Positions 1 to 7,466 of a DNA stretch of 21,692 bases are shown here, one piece after another. The translations under genes were made by a program, and so were the position numbers. Source of the DNA: CAYSZX01 sp964548875 (lineage in GTDB: Bacteria; Patescibacteriota; Minisyncoccia; Minisyncoccales; JANBVM01); NCBI GenBank assembly GCA_964548875.1, contig CAZJSP010000008.1:1-21692 (forward strand), given 5' to 3'. How positions within the stretch are numbered: position 1 is the stretch's first letter; each line of letters opens with the position of its first letter. The notes beneath the pieces were generated by a model. The model did not search any database. It was not told the origin of the DNA and saw only the letters and a program-made list of their open reading frames with translations.

Positions 1-862
1 AAACTATTTTAGTAATGATTTTTGAAAAATAAACGCGAGGAATGAAAAATCGCCTTACTTCCCTATTATATTGTAGAATATTTGGAAAGTTTTTCAATAA
101 AATATCAGCTGCTACTAAGCCCCAAATAACCCCTCCCCCACTCCAAGGCTTTATTAATCCGGCTGCATCACCACATAATGCAATTTTTGATGAGGAAGAA
201 GTTTGAAATCCTTCTGGAATAAAAGCAGAGACAACTCTTTCAATTTGAATTTTGTTTTTCTGTAGAAAATTATTAAATATCGCCTGAGCTTTTTCAGGTT
301 TTTCCATAATCCCATATTCAACTTCTTCTCCTCTAGGAATTCTCCAAATAAAGCCATTTTTAGTCGGCCAGACTTCAACAAAATCAGACGAATCTTTTTT
401 ATTAACAAAACCTTGAACCCCTAAACGATAATCAGGCCTCTTTATCCCCAAAGAATCTCTAATCTGAGAATTAGGACCATCGCAACCAATAACCCTGTCA
501 TATCCTTGAGGAATGTGGTTAATTCTCTTATTTAAAATAATTTTAGCCTTGTTCCCAATTAAATCTGCTACCAATCTATCAAGTTGAAAATGCTCTATAA
601 CTAAAAAATTATTCGAAAAATCTAAACGAATAGTTTTTTTAGGAAAATACAAAAAAGCATGACTAATTTTATTTTGAATTAGTTTCTTGCTCTCAGGAAT
701 AAAACTCAATATTCTGTGAGAAAAAAGGCCAGAGCAAGCGTGTTTACCAATTTCTCCTTTTTGCTCAAAAACAGTAACTCTATGCCCTTTTTTGGATAAT
801 TTATAGGCTAGATAAAGACCGTTTATTCCTGCACCAACAATAGCCACCTTCCGCTTCTTCAT
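1..862 (-). CDS. Geranylgeranyl-reductase-family FAD-dependent oxidoreductase (C-terminus cut by window edge)
   Basis: Read on the minus strand from an ATG at 862, an open frame runs off the left edge, giving about 287 residues with no stop. The N-terminus KVAIVGAGINGLYLA is a Rossmann dinucleotide-binding fold with GxGxxG at residues 10-15. An acidic FAD-ribose-binding residue lies at the end of the next strand (VTVFEQ), followed by the ACSGLFS segment. A second FAD motif, GDAAGLIKPWSGGG, lies near residue 235. This order is typical of the geranylgeranyl reductase / NAD(P)-FAD oxidoreductase family, which reduces isoprenoid or other hydrophobic chains. The actual substrate cannot be read from the sequence. 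The start is fixed by the Rossmann fold beginning almost at once, and it overlaps the upstream small ORF by 62 nt. It is the last visible gene of the heat-shock/pyrG gene string. Family assignment is confident, function is not. Confidence 0.85.
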   Translation of the reverse strand, partial: MKKRKVAIVGAGINGLYLAYKLSKKGHRVTVFEQKGEIGKHACSGLFSHRILSFIPESKKLIQNKISHAFLYFPKKTIRLDFSNNFLVIEHFQLDRLVADLIGNKAKIILNKRINHIPQGYDRVIGCDGPNSQIRDSLGIKRPDYRLGVQGFVNKKDSSDFVEVWPTKNGFIWRIPRGEEVEYGIMEKPEKAQAIFNNFLQKNKIQIERVVSAFIPEGFQTSSSSKIALCGDAAGLIKPWSGGGVIWGLVAADILLKNFPNILQYNREVRRFFIPRVYFSKIITKIV

Positions 863-998
863 AATATTCTATTCTGATTGGTTCTTTTTTCCTTTGTTCT
901 GCAACAATAAACCCAATTGCAAAAGAAAGTAAAGAAATCAAAAAAACACCTATGAATAATACTATTTCTGATTGATATCTTTTTAAAAAAGGTATCAT
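801..998 (-). CDS. Small single-pass membrane protein of unknown function
   Basis: A 65-residue product. After a short basic start (MIPFLKRYQSE), residues 12-33 form one hydrophobic segment (IVLFIGVFLISLLSFAIGFIVA). A charged tail with EQRKKEP and an acidic cluster follows, so one membrane helix with a short soluble tail is predicted. The ATG shares an ATGA overlap with the pyrG stop, which suggests translational coupling and supports a real gene. The last 20 or so codons overlap the start of the downstream flavoprotein in another frame, so the Cys-containing tail (GGYCWC) may be incidental. From memory, similar hydrophobic N-termini occur in small CPR proteins that carry extra C-terminal domains, so this could be a shortened relative. 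No function is assigned. Confidence 0.6.
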   Translation of the reverse strand: MIPFLKRYQSEIVLFIGVFLISLLSFAIGFIVAEQRKKEPIRIEYYEEAEGGYCWCRNKRSLSSL

Positions 999-2617
999 TT
1001 AGTCATACAAGACTTAATAAAAGACTGAAACAAAGGGTGAGGTTTTAAAGGCCGAGATTGGAATTCAGGATGGAATTGAACTCCAACAAAGAACGGATGA
1101 TCTTTCAATTCAACTATTTCAACCAGATTTCTTTTTGGATTAAATCCTGAAAAAACCATTCCTTTCTTTTTAAAAATATCAAGATAGTTGTTATTAAACT
1201 CATATCTATGACGATGCCTTTCTGAAATATTAGTTTTCTTATAAGCTTCAAAAGCTTTTGTTTTCTTTTTAATCTTACACTTATAAGCTCCCAACCTCAT
1301 CGTTCCTCCATAGTTGTTGTTTTCAATTAATTTCTTTTGATCAAGCATCATATCAATAATCGGATCCTGAGTCTTAATATTCATTTCAGTAGAATGAGCA
1401 TCTTTTAAGCCACAAATATTTCTAGCAAATTCTATAACTGCTAACTGCATTCCTAAACACAAACCAAAATAAGGAATTTTGTTTTCTCTGCAAAATTGAA
1501 TTGCTTTTATTTTCCCTTCGACTCCTCTTGATCCAAAGCCACCTGGGACAATAACCCCATCAAGCTTTTTAATTTCTTGTAGGTTTCGAGGATTCTTTTC
1601 ATACTTTTCAGCAGAGAGCCAACTAATTTCAGACTCCCTATCAAAAGACCAAGCTGCATGTTTAATTGCTTCAATAACGGAGATATAAGAATCGCTTAAA
1701 ACAAAATCTCCTGTTTTAAAGTATTTTCCAATTATGCCAATTTTTACTTTATCTTTTGGTTTTTTAATAGTTTTAACTAGTTTTTTCCATTTAGATATTT
1801 TTGTTTTTGCTTTTTTAAGGCCAAAATCTTGAATAATTTTATTCCCAAAATTCTCTTTTTCAAAACTCAATAAAACTTCATAAATAGAATTTACATCAGG
1901 AGCAGCGACAATATGGTCTTTTTTTGTATTACAAAAAATAGATATTTTTTTCTTTCTTGGCAAGTCTAAAGGCGCTCTAGCCCTCGCAACAATAAAATCA
2001 GCTTGAATTCCTGTTTCATTTAAAAGCTTAGAAGCTGTTTGAGTTGGCTTAGTTTTCATTTCTCCAATATGACTTGGAATTGGCAAATAAGAAACTAAAA
2101 TAAATCTTACATCATTAGGGTTTTTTAATTTCATCATTCTAGCCGCCTCTAAAAAAACTAAACCCTGATACTCGCCAATCGTTCCACCAACTTCAACAAC
2201 AGTAAAATCAGCCTTATTAATTTTTGTAGCATTTTGAATAATAGAAATAACCTCATTAGGAATATCAGGAATAACCTCTACACATTTACCCTTATAAAAA
2301 AGATTTCTTTCTTTGTTAATAACTGCCTGATAAACCTTACCAGTGGTAATGTAGTTATCACGAGTTAAGTTTTCCTCCAAAAATCTTTCATAGTTCCCTA
2401 TGTCTTGATCACATTCTGTTCCATCATTCATAACAAAAACCTCTCCATGTTCAATGGGGTTCATAGTCCCTGCATCAACATTAACATAAGGATCAACCTT
2501 AATCGCAGTAACCTTGAACCCTTTTAGTTTCAAAGTTCTCGCAACTGAAGCCGTAGTGATCCCTTTTCCTACTCCCGACATAACTCCTCCAATAACAAAA
2601 ATAAACTTAGGTTTCAT
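995..2617 (-). CDS. pyrG: CTP synthase (glutamine-hydrolysing)
   Basis: Converts UTP to CTP using ATP and glutamine-derived ammonia, the last step of pyrimidine nucleotide synthesis. The 540-residue product is full length for the family. The N-terminal synthetase domain starts with a P-loop-like GGVMSGVGKG (residues 10-19), followed by VDPYVNVDAGTMNP and HGEVFVMNDGTE. The class I glutamine amidotransferase domain, from about residue 290, carries nucleophile Cys387 in FGLCLGMQ and the His516/Glu518 pair in HPEFQSRP. The gene lies 11 nt after rplI and overlaps the small membrane ORF by ATGA. No leader or attenuator of the kind known upstream of some pyrG genes is visible, and no Shine-Dalgarno precedes the ATG. 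The P-loop wording (SGVGKG rather than SSLGKG) is noted in the findings. Confidence 0.98.
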   Translation of the reverse strand: MKPKFIFVIGGVMSGVGKGITTASVARTLKLKGFKVTAIKVDPYVNVDAGTMNPIEHGEVFVMNDGTECDQDIGNYERFLEENLTRDNYITTGKVYQAVINKERNLFYKGKCVEVIPDIPNEVISIIQNATKINKADFTVVEVGGTIGEYQGLVFLEAARMMKLKNPNDVRFILVSYLPIPSHIGEMKTKPTQTASKLLNETGIQADFIVARARAPLDLPRKKKISIFCNTKKDHIVAAPDVNSIYEVLLSFEKENFGNKIIQDFGLKKAKTKISKWKKLVKTIKKPKDKVKIGIIGKYFKTGDFVLSDSYISVIEAIKHAAWSFDRESEISWLSAEKYEKNPRNLQEIKKLDGVIVPGGFGSRGVEGKIKAIQFCRENKIPYFGLCLGMQLAVIEFARNICGLKDAHSTEMNIKTQDPIIDMMLDQKKLIENNNYGGTMRLGAYKCKIKKKTKAFEAYKKTNISERHRHRYEFNNNYLDIFKKKGMVFSGFNPKRNLVEIVELKDHPFFVGVQFHPEFQSRPLKPHPLFQSFIKSCMTK

Positions 2618-2628
2618 AAAAGAGTAAA

Positions 2629-3075
2629 TTACTTTTCTTTTTTAATGTTAACTACTATTTTAGCTTTTAAATTATTTTTAAATTTAATTTCAATAGGAAA
2701 TTCTCCTAATGATTTAATAGGTTTGTCTAATTTAATCTGATCTTCTTGAATATTAAAATCTTCTTTTTGAAGAGCTTCAGCAATTTTTTTACTAGTGACA
2801 GCCTCAAACAACTGCCCCTCCTCCCCAGTCTTATAGTTTAATTCAAATTTCTTCCCCTCTAATTTCTCAACCATCTTTTTCGTTAGTGCTAATTCTTGCT
2901 TGATTTTTTCTTTCTCCGTCTTTTTAATTTCTTCTACTTTTTTAATATCAGAAGAAGTGGCCCTTTTAGCCAAACCGTTTGGAATTAAAAAGTTCCTGGC
3001 ATAACCATTTTTAACCTCTTGAATTTCATTTCTTTTTGCTACCCCAGCAACATCTTTGATAAAAATCACTTTCAT
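2629..3075 (-). CDS. rplI: 50S ribosomal protein bL9
   Basis: A 148-residue protein of normal length for bL9, which binds 23S rRNA domain V near the L1 stalk. The N-terminal RNA-binding domain is clear: MKVIFIKDVAGVAKRNEI followed by VKNGYARNFLIPNGLA. It is joined through a charged helix (about residues 40-75, EEIKKTEKEKIKQEL) to the C-terminal domain with KSLGEFPIEIKF. The gene lies 14 nt downstream of the S41 peptidase and 11 nt upstream of pyrG. No Shine-Dalgarno is seen. From memory, some CPR lineages have lost bL9, so its presence helps narrow the lineage. Identification rests on the N-terminal signature and is firm. Confidence 0.97.
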   Translation of the reverse strand: MKVIFIKDVAGVAKRNEIQEVKNGYARNFLIPNGLAKRATSSDIKKVEEIKKTEKEKIKQELALTKKMVEKLEGKKFELNYKTGEEGQLFEAVTSKKIAEALQKEDFNIQEDQIKLDKPIKSLGEFPIEIKFKNNLKAKIVVNIKKEK

Positions 3076-3089
3076 AATAAGTTAGTGTA

Positions 3090-4262
3090 CTATAATTTTT
3101 TTATCTCTTCAATGGCTCTATCAAGTTGAGAATCTTCGTCATTAAGAAAATCCTCTTCAGTATACTCAACTTCTATGTCGGGCTCTAAACCAAGATCTGT
3201 AATAAGTTGTCCACTAGGGGTTAGCCACTCAGCAATAGTAACCTTTAGGCTAGAACCTCCTGTTAAACCTTCTAATTGCTGGACAGAACCTTTTCCAAAA
3301 GATTTCTGACCAATTAACAAAACATCTCTGTTATCTTTTAAGGCGCCCGCTACAATTTCAGATGCTGAAGCTGAGCCCTGATCAATTAGAACCACTAATT
3401 CGTAATCTTTAAGCAGACTATTACCATGCGCCCTATACTCTTCCAAATCACCATTTCTCTTTTTTTCAATTAAAATAACATCTTCTTTCTCTAAAAACCA
3501 ACTAGCTATTTCTTTTGATATTTCTAGGTATCCACCTGGATTACCCCTTACATCTAGAATAATTCTATCAGCTGGACTATCAATAATTTCAAGGGCGGCG
3601 TTTCTAAAATCATGAGCCGCTGTTTTACTAAAATGGTAGATTTGAATATAAGCAATATTATCATCAACGCTTTCCCAAGCTAAAGAAGGAATTTCTATAA
3701 CATCTCTAGTAATACTAAAATCTTGAGTGTCTTCCCAGCCCTCTCTATAAACAGTAAGAACCACCTCTGTTCCTTTTACTCCTCTAATTAAATTAACCGC
3801 TTCCTCTATAGTAATGTCAACGGTCAAAGACCCATCAATTTGAACTATTATGTCTCCTGGTCTTAATCCAGCCTCTTTAGCCGGAGTCCCTTCTAAAGGA
3901 GCAATAACCTTAAGCTTATTATTCCGAATTCCTATCTCCATACCAACTCCCTCAAATGAGCCATCTACATCCTCTAAAAATGTTTTAGTTTGTTGGGGCG
4001 TTAAAAAAACAGTATAGGGATCACCCAACGAATCAGTTAATCCCTTAATAGACCCATAAATTAATTCTTGATCGTCAATTAAGTCTTTGTTAACAAAATT
4101 ACTTTTTAACTTATCATAGGCTTCCCAAAAAAGAGAAAAGTCAATATCCTCAGGCGAACAAACCTTGCATTGCATAGACCCTCGTAAAGACCCAATTTGA
4201 AAAGCAATAAAAAAAACAAGGAGGAGGGTTAATAAGTTAAATTTTTTTCTAGTAAATTTCAT
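3090..4262 (-). CDS. S41-family C-terminal processing peptidase (CtpA/CtpB type)
   Basis: A 390-residue secreted or membrane-anchored serine protease. After a basic start (MKFTRKKF), residues 9-25 are a hydrophobic signal anchor. An N-terminal helical segment is followed by a PDZ domain (about residues 98-175, with GVGMEIG and GLRPGDIIVQIDG) and the peptidase core. The Ser-Lys-Gln triad is visible as Ser299 in GSASASE, Lys324 in SFGKGSVQ and Gln328. The 25- and 4-residue spacings match those of CtpB-type enzymes. Family members trim the C-termini of envelope proteins. The frame stays open upstream to 4346, but the first 28 codons are the tRNA-Lys gene read as protein, so the ATG at 4262 is chosen. 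That start lies 8 nt after the tRNA 3' end and has no Shine-Dalgarno. Confidence 0.95.
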   Translation of the reverse strand: MKFTRKKFNLLTLLLVFFIAFQIGSLRGSMQCKVCSPEDIDFSLFWEAYDKLKSNFVNKDLIDDQELIYGSIKGLTDSLGDPYTVFLTPQQTKTFLEDVDGSFEGVGMEIGIRNNKLKVIAPLEGTPAKEAGLRPGDIIVQIDGSLTVDITIEEAVNLIRGVKGTEVVLTVYREGWEDTQDFSITRDVIEIPSLAWESVDDNIAYIQIYHFSKTAAHDFRNAALEIIDSPADRIILDVRGNPGGYLEISKEIASWFLEKEDVILIEKKRNGDLEEYRAHGNSLLKDYELVVLIDQGSASASEIVAGALKDNRDVLLIGQKSFGKGSVQQLEGLTGGSSLKVTIAEWLTPSGQLITDLGLEPDIEVEYTEEDFLNDEDSQLDRAIEEIKKL

Positions 4263-4270
4263 AATAATAG

Positions 4271-4342
4271 TGCCCTCACCAGGACTCGAACCTGGAACCA
4301 ATTGCTTAAAAGGCAACTGCTCTACCATTGAGCTATGAGGGC
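4271..4342 (-). tRNA. trnK: tRNA-Lys (anticodon UUU)
   Basis: A complete 72-nt cloverleaf. A 7-bp acceptor stem pairs GCCCTCA with TGAGGGC. The D arm is GCTC/GAGC and the anticodon stem GTTGC/GCAAT carries loop CTTTTAA, so the anticodon is TTT. The variable region is 5 nt, and the T arm CCAGG/CCTGG has loop TTCGAGT. The discriminator base is A. The CCA end is not encoded and must be added by CCA-adding enzyme. The gene sits between dnaJ (7 nt away) and the S41 peptidase start (8 nt away) on the same strand, so it is probably cut out of a protein-coding transcript. Confidence 0.97.
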
Positions 4343-4349
4343 TCAATAA

Positions 4350-5435
4350 TTAAAGATTTTCTTCTTTAAATTTCTTTAATAACTCTTTTTGTTTTTTTGT
4401 TAATTTTCGAGGAGTCTTAATTATCAATTGAACAAACAAGTCTCCCCTACCTCTCCCCCCAAAATGAGGAATTCCTTTCTTAGATATCTTTAAAATTCTA
4501 CCTGATTGTAATCCTTGAGGAATTTTTAATAAAATCTTTTTACCATCTATGGTTTTAACTTTAATCTTATCTCCCAAGGCAGCCTGAGAAAAATTAATTT
4601 CTTTTGTTAGATACAAGTCATCTCCTTTTCTTTTAAAATCAGGATGTTCTTTAATAAAAAAAGAAATATACAAATCTCCAGCTTTACCTCCTTTAATCCC
4701 AGCTCCCCCCTTTCCTTTGATTTTAATAACTTGATTATTATCAACTCCAGCTGGAATAACAATATCAACCTTTTCCTCTCCTTCTATCCTACCTTTTCCC
4801 TTACAAACATTACAAGGCTTTTCTGGTCGATACCCCTCTCCATCACATTCTGGACAAACAGATGTTTCAGTGAATGTTCCTAAAATTGTTCTTTTAATTT
4901 TCTGAACTTTTCCAGTTCCTCGACAAGAAAAACATTCCTTTACTTCAGTGCCAGGTTCGCCTCCCACTCCAGAACATCGAGGACAAACAACCTTCTTCTT
5001 TAAAGGAATCTCCTTTTCCGTATCCTGTAAAATATCTTCCAAAGAAAGGCTAATTTTAATTTTCAAGTCTGATCCTTTTCTTATATCTCTTTCTTGAAAG
5101 GGCCCCCCTCTTCTTCCTCCAAAAATTTCATTTAATATTTCTCCCATGTCAAAATCTTCAAATCCTCCAAAGCCTATACCAGAACCTCCCCAGTTCCATT
5201 GGGTATTAAATCCTTGTCCTGGCCCAGCACCGTCAAAAGTTCTTCCGAAACTATCATATTGTTTTCTTTTCTTTTTATCAGAAAGAATCTGATAAGCCTC
5301 ATTGATTTCTTTAAACCTCTCCTCATTTCCACCTCTATCAGGATGATGTTTACGAGCTAGCTTGTAATAAGCCTTTTTAATCTCTGAAGGAGAGGCTTTT
5401 TTAGAAACCCCCAGTATTTTATAATAATTTTTCAT
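4350..5435 (-). CDS. dnaJ: Chaperone DnaJ (class A Hsp40)
   Basis: Co-chaperone that delivers unfolded protein to DnaK and stimulates its ATPase. The 361 residues contain, in order, a J domain (1-65) with HPD at 31-33, a Gly/Phe-rich linker (about 68-108), a zinc-binding region with four CxxCxGxG repeats starting at Cys151, Cys168, Cys194 and Cys208, and two beta-sandwich substrate domains (VDIVIPAGVDNNQVIKIKG onward). All eight zinc-ligand cysteines are present, so the class A architecture is intact. The gene starts 8 nt after the dnaK stop and is the last chaperone of the heat-shock operon. The stop is 7 nt before tRNA-Lys. Regulation is presumably by the CIRCE/promoter ahead of hrcA. Confidence 0.98.
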   Translation of the reverse strand: MKNYYKILGVSKKASPSEIKKAYYKLARKHHPDRGGNEERFKEINEAYQILSDKKKRKQYDSFGRTFDGAGPGQGFNTQWNWGGSGIGFGGFEDFDMGEILNEIFGGRRGGPFQERDIRKGSDLKIKISLSLEDILQDTEKEIPLKKKVVCPRCSGVGGEPGTEVKECFSCRGTGKVQKIKRTILGTFTETSVCPECDGEGYRPEKPCNVCKGKGRIEGEEKVDIVIPAGVDNNQVIKIKGKGGAGIKGGKAGDLYISFFIKEHPDFKRKGDDLYLTKEINFSQAALGDKIKVKTIDGKKILLKIPQGLQSGRILKISKKGIPHFGGRGRGDLFVQLIIKTPRKLTKKQKELLKKFKEENL

Positions 5436-5443
5436 TAAAGCAA

Positions 5444-7405
5444 TTAATTATTATTCTCTGAATCGTCTTCCTCATATTCAGCCTCCTCAGCTTGATCATC
5501 GTCTTTTTTACCATCTTCTTTTTTAACATTCTTATACATTTCAGCTCCTACTTTTTGAACAACCTGAGATAATTCTTCTGTCCTCTTTTTTATGTCTTCC
5601 ATACTATCACCCTCATTTACTTTTTTCAATTCTTCCGCTTTAGATTCAATCTCTTTTTTGACGTCTTCCGAAATCTTGTCTTTAGAATCCTTTAAAGTTT
5701 TTTCAGCTAAATAAATTAAATTATTAGCTGTATTTTTTGCTTTAATTAGTTCTCTTTTCTTTTTATCTTCCTCGGCATACATTTCAGCTTCTTTTTTCAT
5801 TTTTTCAATTTTATCATCAGACAAGCCAATTGACCCTTCAATCTTAATAGATTGAGATTTCCCACTAGCTTTATCCTTAGCTGTAACTGATAATATACCG
5901 CTAGCATCAATATCAAAGGTTACGTCTATCTGAGGAACTCCTCTTGGAGATGGAGGAATGCCAGATAAAACAAACCTTCCTAATGACCTATTGTCATCTG
6001 CCATTGGTCTTTCTCCTTGAAGAATATTAATTTCAACAGTCGTCTGATTGTCTGCCGCCGTAGAAAAGGTTTTAGTTTTAGAGGTAGGAATAGTTGTGTT
6101 CTTAGGCATCATAATAGTATTAACTTTTCCTAAAGTCTCCATCCCTAAAGAAAGAGGCAAAACGTCTAAAAGTAAAACACTCTTAGCATCTTCTTCTGAA
6201 CCCCCCTCCTCTTTAACTCTTAAAATTTCTCCTTGTATAGCGGCTCCCATAGCAACTACTTGTTGAGGATTAATAGACTGATCTGGATCTTTACCAAATA
6301 AGTTTTTAACGGCCCCTCTAACAGCTGGAATTAAAGTTGTTCCTCCCACTAGAATTACGCTGTCTACTTCGTTAGGGTCTAAAGAAGAATCGTCACCTCC
6401 TTTCCTGTTTAGCTTTTCGAGAAGCTCTTCACTAATTTTAGTTTCTTTCAGGGTCTCCTTAACTCTATCTATTGATTTTTGAACCAAATCTCTAGTCAAA
6501 TCGTTAAATTTAGAACGAGTAATCTTGTAATTTAAATGTTTTGGCCCGGCATCAGTAGAAGAAATAAACGGCAAATTAATTTCTGTCTCTAGGGCGGAAG
6601 AAAGCTCTATCTTAGCATTTTCAGCTGCTTCCTTAATTCTTTGTAGGGCTAAAGGGTCTTTTAATAAATCAACCCCCTCTTCTTTTTTAAACTTATCAGC
6701 TATCCAATTCATAATCGCCCGATCAAAATCATTACCTCCAAGATGAGGTTCACCTTCAGTTGCTAAAACCTCAACAACATCAGGAGAAATGTTCAAAACA
6801 GAAACATCAAATGTTCCTCCTCCAAAATCATAAACGACAATAGTTTCTTCTTTTTTACGACCAATTCCATATGCTAAAGCGGCAGCTGTTGGTTCATTAA
6901 TTACTCTTAAGACTTTTAAGCCAGCAATATCCCCCGCCGTTTTAACAGCCTTTCTTTGAGAGTCATCAAAGTTAGCCGGACAAGTAATAACTGCTGATTT
7001 TATTTTTTCTCCTAATTTTGCTTCCGCATCCAATTTAAGCTTTTGCAAAATCATAGATGATATGGCAATCGGGCTCTTCCATTCATCGCCAAGCCTAACC
7101 TCTACCCCTCCATCTTTTCTTTCCCGTACTTCATAAGCAGCTCTTTTAATTTCATCTTGGACTTCTTTATCGGAAAACCTTCTCCCAATAAACCTTTTAA
7201 CTGAATGAATGGTATTTTTCGGGTTAGTAATGGCTTGTCTTTTAGCTAAAATACCAATCAACCTTTCCTTGTTCTTTGGCAAAGCAACAACTGAAGGAGT
7301 TAAAATAGACCCCTCTCTGTTTTCTAAACATTTTGGTTCACCATCTTTCACGACGGCCATTTTTGATATTGCTGTTCCTAAATCTATACCTAATACTTTA
7401 CTCAT
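5444..7405 (-). CDS. dnaK: Chaperone DnaK (Hsp70) with unusual nucleotide-site residues
   Basis: Central Hsp70 of the operon, 653 residues from the ATG at 7405. The frame extends 9 codons further upstream, but MSKVLGIDLG is the family start and the extra codons lie in an RNA hairpin. The nucleotide-binding domain shows phosphate-1 GIDLGT (Asp8, Thr11), phosphate-2 VYDFGGGTFDVSVL and HLGGNDFD. The linker (LLLDVLPLSLG) is at about residues 411-421. The substrate-binding beta domain is standard (ILQGERPMADDN, GIPPSPRGVPQIDVTFDID), and an alpha lid with an acidic tail ends the protein. Two motif positions are odd: GTAIS replaces GTTNS after the phosphate-1 loop, and GGTTLIP replaces the usual GG(S/Q)TR(I/M)P, losing an arginine near the adenosine site. 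An insert of roughly 16 residues lies near 326-345. Otherwise it is complete. Confidence 0.97.
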   Translation of the reverse strand: MSKVLGIDLGTAISKMAVVKDGEPKCLENREGSILTPSVVALPKNKERLIGILAKRQAITNPKNTIHSVKRFIGRRFSDKEVQDEIKRAAYEVRERKDGGVEVRLGDEWKSPIAISSMILQKLKLDAEAKLGEKIKSAVITCPANFDDSQRKAVKTAGDIAGLKVLRVINEPTAAALAYGIGRKKEETIVVYDFGGGTFDVSVLNISPDVVEVLATEGEPHLGGNDFDRAIMNWIADKFKKEEGVDLLKDPLALQRIKEAAENAKIELSSALETEINLPFISSTDAGPKHLNYKITRSKFNDLTRDLVQKSIDRVKETLKETKISEELLEKLNRKGGDDSSLDPNEVDSVILVGGTTLIPAVRGAVKNLFGKDPDQSINPQQVVAMGAAIQGEILRVKEEGGSEEDAKSVLLLDVLPLSLGMETLGKVNTIMMPKNTTIPTSKTKTFSTAADNQTTVEINILQGERPMADDNRSLGRFVLSGIPPSPRGVPQIDVTFDIDASGILSVTAKDKASGKSQSIKIEGSIGLSDDKIEKMKKEAEMYAEEDKKKRELIKAKNTANNLIYLAEKTLKDSKDKISEDVKKEIESKAEELKKVNEGDSMEDIKKRTEELSQVVQKVGAEMYKNVKKEDGKKDDDQAEEAEYEEDDSENNN

Positions 7406-7415
7406 AATTTTAAAT

Positions 7416-7456
7416 AAACAATCAATAAACAATTAATAATTGCTTACTGATTGCTT
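7416..7456 (-). promoter_or_regulatory. 41-nt intergenic RNA hairpin before dnaK
   Basis: In the minus-strand RNA, the 20-nt arm at 7456-7437 pairs with the 20-nt arm at 7435-7416 across all 20 positions. Seventeen pairs are Watson-Crick and three are G-U wobbles, and one base separates the arms (a real loop would open two or more closing pairs). The hairpin fills the hsp20-dnaK gap, and its 3' arm ends 10 nt before the dnaK ATG, within the footprint of an initiating ribosome. It could be an RNA thermometer-like element, a processing or stability element that sets DnaK/Hsp20 ratios, or a weak attenuator. The structure is seen directly, the role is inferred. Confidence 0.6.
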
Positions 7457-7466
7457 GTAATGTTAA

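Noticed and set aside
154..408. Open frame of 84 codons on the minus strand
   Set aside because: It lies inside the flavoprotein gene in another frame, is Lys/Leu-rich and has no family motifs.
4263..4346. 28-codon N-terminal extension of the S41 peptidase frame
   Set aside because: These codons are the tRNA-Lys gene and its flanks read as protein. The signal anchor starts at the ATG at 4262.
6048..6266. Plus-strand open frame inside dnaK
   Set aside because: It is a shadow on the opposite strand of a well-conserved dnaK region, with no supporting signals. The same applies to the plus-strand frames at 4644-4883, 7209-7436, 7714-7911 and 16803-17066.
7406..7432. Nine extra codons at the start of dnaK
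   Set aside because: The family start is MSKVLGIDLG at 7405, and the extra codons lie in the hsp20-dnaK spacer and hairpin.
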